Shown one piece after another: positions 35,401-42,200 of a stretch of 64,000 nucleotides of DNA. A program made the position numbers and the translations under genes. Location of the stretch: contig JBGCDH010000023.1 in assembly GCA_045105235.1 (NCBI GenBank), forward strand, positions 1-64,000, in the 5' to 3' direction. The stretch's first letter is position 1, and every line of letters starts with the position of its first letter. The DNA is from GCA-2684655 sp045105235. GTDB taxonomy: Bacteria > Planctomycetota > UBA1135 > UBA2386. Below the pieces are notes generated by a model. That model was given only the letters and a program-made list of their open reading frames with translations, was not told the DNA's origin and made no database searches.

Positions 35401-36400
35401 GTTCGTCGCGCTGCTCGACCAGCCCGCTGACCCGTTCACGGCCGCGCTCGAGCTCTTCGAGCCGGTCGGCAGCACGCCGGGAGTGCGATTCGGCACGCTC
35501 CTTGTGCTGCATCAATTCGCTCTGGCAGCGGCGCAGTTCGTCCTGAACCTGCTCCATCGCCGCCGCGCACGTCGTGATCGCTTCTTCGCGGGCGCCGAGC
35601 TCACCGCTCTTTTCTTCGCGGCCGATTTCGGCGGCCTCGAGCTCTTCCTGCAGCTCGTTGAGGCGCGCAGCGTGGCCGTGCCACTGTTCGCGCAGCTGCT
35701 CGCCGTCGATGACGGCAATCGAGGCGCGCAGATCGCAGAGCTGCGCCTGCAGCTCGCGGAAGCGACGCGCCTTGCCGGCCTGGATGCGCAGGCTGCGGAT
35801 GCGCCGACCGCGCTCCTCGAGCAGGTCGGTGACCCGCGCCAGGTTTTGGTCGGTGCGCTCCAGCTTGCGCAGGCACTCTTTCTTTTGCAGCTTGAAGCGT
35901 GCGACGCCGGCGGCTTCTTCGAAGATCGCGCGGCGCGCTTCCGGGTTGGCGGACAGCACCGCGTCGATCCGGCCCTGCTCCATGACCGAGTAGCCGCCCG
36001 TGCCGAGCCCGGTATCGAGCAGCACGTCGCGAATGTCCTTGAGGCGCACATCCTCGCCGTTGAGCAGGTAGCTCGACTCCTTGTCGAGCGTCAGCCGGCG
36101 CGAGATGTCGATCTCGGTGCGGCCGTCGAGCTGACCGTTTGGATCCTCAAACGTGATCGTGACCTCGGCCATGCCCATGGCCTCGCGGCCCTCGGCACCC
36201 TTGAAGATCACGTCGGTCATCGCCGAGCCACGCAGGCTCTTGGCGCGCTGGTCGCCGAGCACCCACTTGATGGCGTCGACGACGTTGGACTTGCCGCAGC
36301 CGTTGGGACCGATGATCCCGGTCAGGCGCGAGTCGAACTCGAACTCCGTCTTGTCCGCGAACGACTTGAAGCCGCGGGCGACGAGGCGCTTCAGCCGCAC
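32474..36400 (-). CDS. smc: Chromosome segregation protein SMC
   Basis: 1308 residues, slightly longer than usual. Walker A GPNGCGKSN at 31-39 with IKWVLGDQRAKSLRG; two long coiled coils; hinge around residues 520-690 (LLDLIEIDSEHGPALEAALG, ALVVDTRENAAKIV); C-terminal signature LLSGGERSLTAVAILFALF and Walker B FCILDEVDAALDETN. The hinge contains an insertion of about 55 low-complexity residues made of tandem repeats (DNA 34421-34526). It starts at a GTG preceded by a purine-rich site, 4 bp after the ATP-cone gene. It organises the nucleoid with ScpA/ScpB, which are not in the window. Confidence 0.96.
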   Translation of the reverse strand: MRLKRLVARGFKSFADKTEFEFDSRLTGIIGPNGCGKSNVVDAIKWVLGDQRAKSLRGSAMTDVIFKGAEGREAMGMAEVTITFEDPNGQLDGRTEIDISRRLTLDKESSYLLNGEDVRLKDIRDVLLDTGLGTGGYSVMEQGRIDAVLSANPEARRAIFEEAAGVARFKLQKKECLRKLERTDQNLARVTDLLEERGRRIRSLRIQAGKARRFRELQAQLCDLRASIAVIDGEQLREQWHGHAARLNELQEELEAAEIGREEKSGELGAREEAITTCAAAMEQVQDELRRCQSELMQHKERAESHSRRAADRLEELERGRERVSGLVEQRDERAITLASAREDLASREAELIDLAKTLDEQRLATQAVADAHKLLVAEREAVRERQLDLLHRRTRARNAAADGKAKVDAARGRLSRIAERSGVLATEQAQLAGDLGNWRTQLVDLGTRERLLEEREQVALGDLEGADVAAAELAEQESQLRYKVTEVEGRRQALQAMEAHMEGFDQGPRYVLEQKPAGLRGRLLDLIEIDSEHGPALEAALGPYVQALVVDTRENAAKIVRDLADKRLGRVLLLVEEAFGDEPPCAKGSSLLKPPAGADYLTDLVRHVLEEQQADGELADDELVGSVGDAGSLADSGSLADADNAGGGEAPDAPDAPDASATGGAASRKLMGWLLRGVVVADFDIADSSRADLCFVTPDGTVVCGPRMEGGAAADGHQGLVVRRSQIVELGEQAAVLRAELDGLTQGKQAASGRVDRLKRELKAVGDALSSVRREAQSCQAQESRLVARQADIEREAGEVSVENTELRRTQATALANVGTSLLNQHLLIRMEQQAGSNEQDFGDRIRASEDAQREEQDKEQGLRIQQVQTGEVREGLVRSITMHEEAVRDLDRARQEIEDRHRQAEDDRAEALAEQERLLELAMALEDTLAERTIDKETAEQQLLDARSAREQVVEEVQSWEQRRAVASESLTQSRLAVSDVEHRFERLEERLREDTGIELRRCLGEIEGVGMVEPTRLAGPVPLAGVVECLQGPPLPPDVVDGWLNLQRLWKEDDFDAAAVRKDVQVLQSQKDRLGAVNLDAVEELDAEEGNFTQLEQEVTDLKEARKTLMETLKRLEAESRTLFEDTFHEARKNFQEIFRKLFQGGKADMFLSNIEEDMLEAGIEIVAQPPGKQLQSINLLSGGERSLTAVAILFALFKVRPSPFCILDEVDAALDETNVERFLRVLRDFTDDTQFCIVTHHKRTMAECQVLYGITMQRRGVSSRIAVALHEVDSIQEGGVPGEGKGKDPAKKQRIAGEEQVGFT
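34421..34526. repeat. Two tandem repeats in the smc hinge: 9 bp x3 and 18 bp x3
   Basis: GGCGTCGGG-type units of 9 bp lie at 34421-34448 (Pro-Asp-Ala repeats). GCATCGGCAAGGCTGCCC-type units of 18 bp lie at 34473, 34491 and 34509 (Gly-Ser-Leu-Ala-Asp repeats). Both are in frame and together form the insertion in the hinge domain. Confidence 0.9.
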
Positions 36401-36404
36401 GGGG

Positions 36405-36935
36405 CTAGCCCTCTCCCATCATGCGGCCGCCGAGCAAATCGGAGCGCCGCTGCTCGGCCGCGCTCTGCTTGCTACGCTCGCCTTCGGAAAAGACACCGTC
36501 CGCAGACGCCGCATTTGCGGGCGCGGCGTGCCCGCTCCCGACCGGCCCGCTACCGACCGCCCCACGATCAACGGCCCCCACGGCATTTCCACCCGGCAGG
36601 CTGGCCATGGCCGCGCTGCGGCGCGCGCGCTCGGCCTGGACCGCGCCGTACGAGACCGCCGCCGTCGGCTGGCCGGTGACGACCAGCAGGTGCTGCACCG
36701 CATCCGAAATCTCGGACGTCAGCAGCACCACCTTGGCGCCGCGGGCGTCGCGGTCGCCAACGCGCTTTTCGCGCAGCGCTTCGAGAGTGACCGAAGCCAG
36801 TTCCAGGGCACGCCAGTCCTCATCAATGCCAACGGCGACGAGCGCCAGATGGATCGACCGAGCTAGCTTCGTCGTACGCAGGAACTCGCGCCGACCGTCG
36901 CGCTTTTCAACAAGATGTTCCGTCCGCCGTTTCAT
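36405..36935 (-). CDS. ATP-cone domain protein
   Basis: 176 residues. Residues 8-105 match the ATP-cone pattern: LVEKRDGRREFLRTTKLARSI, LALVAVG, LASVTLEAL, ISDAVQHLLVVTGQPTAAVSYG and a basic AERARR end. ATP cones bind ATP/dATP in ribonucleotide reductase and in NrdR. The C-terminal 70 residues are a low-complexity tail with a 15-bp repeat. A strong ribosome site GGAGG lies 6 bp before the ATG, inside the end of nrdR (29-bp overlap). It may act with NrdR on dATP sensing; inference from neighbourhood. Confidence 0.75.
   Translation of the reverse strand: MKRRTEHLVEKRDGRREFLRTTKLARSIHLALVAVGIDEDWRALELASVTLEALREKRVGDRDARGAKVVLLTSEISDAVQHLLVVTGQPTAAVSYGAVQAERARRSAAMASLPGGNAVGAVDRGAVGSGPVGSGHAAPANAASADGVFSEGERSKQSAAEQRRSDLLGGRMMGEG
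36532..36576. repeat. 15-bp tandem repeat, 3 copies, in the ATP-cone gene tail
   Basis: CCGCTCCCGACCGGC, CCGCTACCGACCGCC and a more diverged third copy, at 36532, 36547 and 36562. In frame, it encodes a Gly/Ala/Val/Ser linker. Confidence 0.8.
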
Positions 36936-37401
36936 GACCGCCCTCCCGACGCTTCTCCAGCATCGGCTTCAGCTCTTCCAGGAACTGGCTGACGTCCTTG
37001 AACTCGCGGTATACCGACGCGAAGCGCACGTAGGCAACCTGATCGAGTTGGCGCAGTTCCTGCATGATGAGGTTGCCGACGACCTTTGACGGCACCTCTT
37101 TGTCGAAGGCCTCCATGCACTGCCGTTCGATCCGATCGGTCACGTCCTCGAGCTGTTCGTTGGACACCGGCCGTTTCTCACAGGCGCGTAGGAGTCCGCC
37201 GAGAACCTTGCTGCGATCAAATGCGACGCGCTCACCGTTTTTCTTCACGACCCGAAGCGGCGCCATCTCGACGCGCTCATAGGTCGTGTAGCGTCGGCCA
37301 CAGTCGGCACAGACGCGCCGACGACGAATCGCGAAGCCATCGGCGCTCGCGCGCGAATCGATGACCCGATCATTGTCGGCCTTGCAGTAGGGACAGCGCA
37401 T
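36907..37401 (-). CDS. nrdR: Transcriptional repressor NrdR
   Basis: 164 residues. The N-terminal zinc ribbon is complete (MRCPYCKADNDRVIDSR ... VCADCGRRYTTYER), followed by the ATP-cone (VVKKNGERVAFDRSKVLGGL, QLDQVAYVRFASVYREF). NrdR represses ribonucleotide reductase genes in response to dATP. The ATG at the start of the zinc ribbon is chosen; the frame is open further upstream. It overlaps the second ATP-cone gene by 29 bp and then smc, an operon-like order. Confidence 0.95.
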   Translation of the reverse strand: MRCPYCKADNDRVIDSRASADGFAIRRRRVCADCGRRYTTYERVEMAPLRVVKKNGERVAFDRSKVLGGLLRACEKRPVSNEQLEDVTDRIERQCMEAFDKEVPSKVVGNLIMQELRQLDQVAYVRFASVYREFKDVSQFLEELKPMLEKRREGGHETADGTSC

Positions 37402-37483
37402 AGCGGTATCGCCCCAGAGGACATCTGCGCTTCGCCACCACAGCGACCGCATACGCCCGCCTCTGGGAGGCTCAGTTGGCGGA

Positions 37484-37511
37484 CTGGAGCTCGTCTGACC
37501 ACGAACTCCAG
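37484..37511. other. Strong hairpin between mnmE and nrdR
   Basis: CTGGAGCTCGT (37484-37494) and ACGAACTCCAG (37501-37511) form an 11-bp stem with one G-T type pair and a 6-nt loop. No T-run follows on either strand, so it is not a classic terminator. It could be a factor-dependent terminator of mnmE, a protein site or an RNA element in the nrdR leader. It does not match the NrdR box as I know it. Confidence 0.5.
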
Positions 37512-37563
37512 ACCTTGCGTTGCGCCAGACTCTACCTCCCCAACCCCTTGTGTGTCAAAACCA

Positions 37564-39135
37564 TCACTTGCCAAGACAGAAGCGACCGTAGATTCGGTCG
37601 AGCAGCTGCTCGGGCGAATGGCTGCCGCCAATGCCGTCCAGGGCCCGCAATGCCGCCTGCAGCTCGACCGCGGCCAGCTCCGGAGCGATTTTTGCCGCCC
37701 GCAGGGATTCGGTGAGCGCTGCATGCGCGGCCTGCAGGGCCGATCGCAGCGGGGCGCCGGCGTCGACGCCGCCGCTGTTCGTGCCGCCGCCGCCGCCGAG
37801 AGCCAAGAAGGCCTCGCGCAGCGCCGGCAGCCCGTCACCAGTGGTCGCACTGGTCGCAAACACGCGGCCGCTTGGCGAGGGCAGGCGGGCGCAGGCGGCT
37901 GCGGGCAGCCTGTGCTGGAGGGCCGCGCCGTGCGGATGGCCGCCTTCGCCTGCCCCCGGCAAGAGGTCGCACTTGCTAAAGACCACGCCCCACCACGGCA
38001 GCGGCGAGCGGTAGGCAAACTCCGGGATGCGCGGGTTGGTGGCGTCGAGCACGACCAGCAGGGCCGCCGCCCGCCCGGCCAGACGTTCGCGCAGCGCCAG
38101 GGCGCTGCGGTCGGCGGCCCCCGGATCGTCGAGATCGCCCGGGGCATCCCAGAGCCGCATCGCGCCGCCGGTGCCGTCCGTCGGTCCGGGTTCGCGTGCG
38201 GCGGCGTCGGCGGATGTAGCTCCGGCTGCGGCTGGCGGGCCAAGCGGAACGCGGATCTGGAGCAGGTCGCGCGTCGTGCCCGCCACGTCGGCGACCAGCG
38301 CCTGCTCGCGGCCGGCCAGCGCGTTGGCCAGCGACGACTTGCCGGCGTTGGCGTGGCCGACCAGCAGCAACTCGCCGCCGGGGCTCGCAATCGGCAGCGA
38401 CCGCACCAGCTGGTCGAGCTTCTGTTCGAGCGGCAGCAGCGGATCCCGCCATTGGCCGGTGGGCACCGCGCCGGTGTCGTCTTCGTCAAAGTCGAGGCCG
38501 ACTTCGAGCAGCGCGAGCTGATCCTGCAGCTGGCGGCGCACGTCGGCGACTTCGTCGGACAGGCCGCCGCGCAGCCACTGCACCGCCGCCGCCGCTTCAC
38601 GCCGATCGGATGCGTGCAGGAGCAGCAGCAGCCCCTCGACTTGCGCCAGGTCCATGCGGCCGTTGCGGCACGCGCGCGCCGTAAACTCTCCCGGCAGGGC
38701 TTCGCGCACGCCCGCCGCGCGGCCGTCGCGCACCAGCTGCTCCTGCAGCAACCGCACCAGCAACGGGCTGCCCGGCACGTGCAGCTCGACGATGTCTTCG
38801 CCGGTGAAGGAACGCGGTCCGGGCATGGTCAGCGCGATCGCTTCGAGTTCGGCGGACGGCGATTCGACGGGCGAGGATGCGCTAGCCGGCGACCCGGTTT
38901 GCGGCGACCCGGTCGCAGGCGAATCCGTCGCAGCAGGCGACTCCTCAGCAGGCGTCAGCGCACGCGCCACGACCGACAGCCGCACACTGCCGCGCTGCTG
39001 GCCGCGTGCGCGGCTGAGCGCCGGCGCAAACACCCGCGCCGCGGCCTCAAACGCTCGCGGCCCCGACAGACGGATCACGGCGCGTTCGCTCGCGCCTTGG
39101 GCGCTGGCCAGGGCCACAATCGTGTCCCCGATCAT
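37564..39135 (-). CDS. mnmE: tRNA uridine-5-carboxymethylaminomethyl modification GTPase MnmE
   Basis: 523 residues. N-terminal tetrahydrofolate-binding domain opens MIGDTIVALASAQGASERAVIRLSG (first part) and has PRSFTGEDIVELHVPGS; the helical domain has LPGEFTARACRNGRMDLAQVEG; the GTPase domain has GHANAGKSSL (G1), VADVAGTTRDLL (G2), DAPGD (G3) and SKCD (G4). The C-terminal IYGRFCLGK is the FCxGK active cysteine motif. With MnmG it modifies U34 of tRNAs. A 15-bp repeat inserts Ser/Pro/Ala/Thr residues (near 65-95) in the first domain. MnmG is not in the window. Confidence 0.95.
   Translation of the reverse strand: MIGDTIVALASAQGASERAVIRLSGPRAFEAAARVFAPALSRARGQQRGSVRLSVVARALTPAEESPAATDSPATGSPQTGSPASASSPVESPSAELEAIALTMPGPRSFTGEDIVELHVPGSPLLVRLLQEQLVRDGRAAGVREALPGEFTARACRNGRMDLAQVEGLLLLLHASDRREAAAAVQWLRGGLSDEVADVRRQLQDQLALLEVGLDFDEDDTGAVPTGQWRDPLLPLEQKLDQLVRSLPIASPGGELLLVGHANAGKSSLANALAGREQALVADVAGTTRDLLQIRVPLGPPAAAGATSADAAAREPGPTDGTGGAMRLWDAPGDLDDPGAADRSALALRERLAGRAAALLVVLDATNPRIPEFAYRSPLPWWGVVFSKCDLLPGAGEGGHPHGAALQHRLPAAACARLPSPSGRVFATSATTGDGLPALREAFLALGGGGGTNSGGVDAGAPLRSALQAAHAALTESLRAAKIAPELAAVELQAALRALDGIGGSHSPEQLLDRIYGRFCLGK
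38891..38938. repeat. 15-bp tandem repeat, about 3 copies, in mnmE
   Basis: GACCCGGTTTGCGGC and GACCCGGTCGCAGGC are followed by an 18-bp variant and a further partial copy. In frame, they encode a Ser-Pro-Ala/Gln-Thr-Gly stretch in a surface insertion of the folate-binding domain. Confidence 0.8.
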
Positions 39136-39253
39136 GCCAGGAGCCCATCCGCGGCGGCGATTTGCATAACGCGACGATGCGGCTCGGCACGCTGCGCGTC
39201 AACGCCTGGCATCGTCTGCACGGATGACCGTGCTGCGCGGATGGCTTGGCGGC

Positions 39254-39293
39254 ACGGGTTGCCTGGCGGAACGGGTTGCCTCGCGGAACGGGC
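39254..39293. repeat. 17-bp tandem repeat, 2.4 copies, intergenic
   Basis: ACGGGTTGCCTGGCGGA (39254-39270), ACGGGTTGCCTCGCGGA (39271-39287) and a partial third copy. It lies between mnmE and the 1.5-kilo-residue hydrolase gene. Unlike the repeats in genes, its period is not a multiple of three. Confidence 0.85.
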
Positions 39294-39294
39294 G

Positions 39295-42200
39295 CTAGGA
39301 CTGCACAAAGCGCCACAGGCCAAACGAGCCGGCGACGTACAGCTCGGGAAGCTGGGCCGGATCGCCATCCAGATCGGCGACCACGATGCTGTTGTGCATG
39401 CCGGCCGCACCCGGCACGTGGCTGCGCCAACGCGTCGCCAGCGTCTCGGCGTCGAGCACCAGCACGTCGCCCGCCAGCGTCGTCACGATCAGCTCGTCGC
39501 GAGCCGGCCCACTCGCTTCGGGCAGCAGATCCGCCACGCACATGCCCACGACGCCGTAGCCGCCACGATCGCCACGATCGCCACGATCGCCGAGATCGCC
39601 GGCGGCCGCGGCCGCGTCGGGAACAAGCCGCCGCTGCGCTTCGAGGGCAAAGCTGCCGGCACCGGCCGACGACCAGCGCAGCCGCTGCACGCTGCCCGTC
39701 GCAACCTCGAAGTCGCGCAACCTGCCGTTCGACGAACGACCGCCGTAGGCCCGCGGCAGCGGCGTCGGTCCGTAGACCGTGCCGAACCAGACCATCAGGT
39801 CGTCGCCGCGAACCGCGACCGCCAGCGCGCCGCCGCCAAAGCCGTAGTCCTCGGAGGACGACACCGCACCAAGTGCATGCCCGGCCGACGGCGTACCCAT
39901 CTGCGGACGCAGCACCCGCACGCGCCCGCCGGGGCAGCCGAGCGCGAGCACCACTTCGCCCGATGCGAGCTGGCGCGCCGCCAGCGCCTGATGGTTCATG
40001 ATCGGGACCTGCGTCACGAAGCTGCGCAACGGCAAGAACGGCAAAAAGCTCGCGGTGGTCGCAGACTCTTCGTGCCCGGTCGACGCCCACAGCCCGGCGA
40101 CGTCAAACGGTCCCGCAGCGGACGGAAAGCGCACCCCTTCGACGAGGTTGCCCCACGTATCGCGGCCGATGCCGTCGCTGCGCGCCGACCAATAGTAGAC
40201 ATCGCGCGGCGCAGCGCTGCCGTTCGCCGTTTGCACATCGAGCACATCACCGCCCATGCGGTGCGCGACGAAGCCTTCGAAGACGCAGCTCCCGGCGGAC
40301 CCGCGCCGCCAGTTGTCGGGCAGCGTGTTGGTCTCCGCGTCTTCGTAGCCAAGGTGGAACACGTCCGTCGGACACCACGGCTTGGTCACGATCTTGGTCG
40401 CGCCGGACGGCGCGCGAATCGCGACGCGCTCGCTGCCGTAGCGCGTGCTGACAATCGGCTGCGTTGCGCCCGACGCGTTGCGGTTGCCGAGGTCTTGCCA
40501 GCCGCGGATGCCGGCAAGGGACGGATCGCCGTTGCGGTAGCGGGCGGCGGCGGCGGCGGAATCGCTGGCGGTCGGCACGCGCCAGTAGCCACCGCGGCGA
40601 TCGAGCACATGCAGCTGCTGTTCGCCGGCACGGCGCGCGATGGCCCAGGTCGCGGCCAGAGCTTGGTTGGTGTGCGGCAGGCTGCCGTCTTGATCTCCCG
40701 AGCGGCCTTCGCGACCCGATGCGTCTTCGCGACCCCGTGCATCTTCGCGGCCCCGTGCGTCTTCGCGGCCCGATGCAGCTTCGCCGTCTGGCCGAACCGG
40801 AGAGTAGCGAGCCGGCAGAGCGGCCGCCGCGAACGACGCCGCAACCGGCAGCAGCGCGCCCGGCATCGGAAACTGCAGGACCGGCTGTGCGGTGACCTCA
40901 AGCAGATCGTTGATGTGCAGCCACATCAGCGATCCCGACTGGCTCGCGACCACCACTTCTTGATCGTAGGGGCCGTCGCTGCCTGCCAGGTTGTTGTCGA
41001 CCAGCTCACCGACCGCCAGCGCATGCGTCTGCAGACCCGCCGGCTGGTAGATTGTCGCGCCCGCCGTCAAGAACAGGATCTTCTGCGCGAGCTGGCGGCC
41101 GAACTGGTCGTACAGCGACAGGTTGTCGTTGTGCAGCAGGAGCAGGTGTTCGCCCTTGCGATCGCCGGGGTCGGAAGAACTGTTCGGGCTGGCCGCTGCC
41201 GGCTGGCGACAAGTTGCGATGCGCAGGCCCCCGGTGCCGCCGAGGAGCGGCCTGGCGCCGACGACATAGCTGGTGCCGGCGCGCGCCGGCGGCAGATACG
41301 CGCGCACCGCTACGCCGTCTTCGTCGCCTGACCACAGACCGACCAGAGCGTCGACGTAGCCCTGCCCGGCGATGCGCCAATCGGCCTGCAGGAGCGCCAG
41401 ATCGTGCGGAGTGCCCTGACACGGTGGATCCGTCATCACGTTGGTGGCGGCATCCGGGTCGAGCAGGCGCTCGGGAATGGGCCGACTGATCGTGTGCACG
41501 CGGGGCGCAAACAGAGCGGGATCCTGCAGCTCCTGCGGTTCAAAGAGAACCTCCGCCACCACGCCCCGGCGCGATTGGATCGCGACCTTCTGGCCGCGCA
41601 CCACAAAGTCAACAATGCCGGGCTCGGGCCATTCGTAGATCGGCGCAAACGTCGCGGCGTCGTAGAACACCAGGCCGCCGTGCACCGACGCGAAGACCAC
41701 CTGCTCGGGGCGGCCGGGCAGCACGCTCGCGACCTTGAGGTGGTGCGGCCGCGCGCAGGCCCACGGCAGCTCGACGGTCTGCAGGACCTGCAGCGAATCG
41801 ATCGCCAGGCGATGCAGGTGGCGGCGGGTTGCGACCAGCAGTTCGGAGCCGCTGCGCCCGCCTGCGAAGACCGCCAGACCGGTCGCCTCGTGGCCGAGTG
41901 CGCGCGGCAGCGTGCGGCCCACGGCCGGCAAACTCGGATCGGCGCCGGGGAGCAAGCCATCGTTGCTGTGGGCAACCTTGACGAGCTGGCCGCCGCGCAC
42001 CGGCACGCCGGTGTCGTCGGTATCGACCGCAAAGGCACAGACCACGCCTTCGATCCCCGCGACGTAGACGCGGCCATCGTGGATGAGCATGGCTTCCTTG
42101 TGGCCAAGCCACGTGCCCGCTGCCCCCGGCTGGGTCCGCGCAAACCACTCGTCGTCGCGACGCAGTGGGGTGCTTGCGCCGGTCGGCGTGCTCGCCGCGG

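Noticed and set aside
40699..40782. Regular repeats as a CRISPR array
   Set aside because: Units follow each other without spacers, are in frame in a gene and are only 18 bp long. The same holds for all other arrays in the window; no cas genes are present.
37552..41331. Very long open frame on the plus strand (1259 codons)
   Set aside because: It is antisense to mnmE and to the large hydrolase gene, has Arg/Ala/Gly/His-rich composition without any motif, and is a usual by-product of high G+C coding DNA on the other strand.
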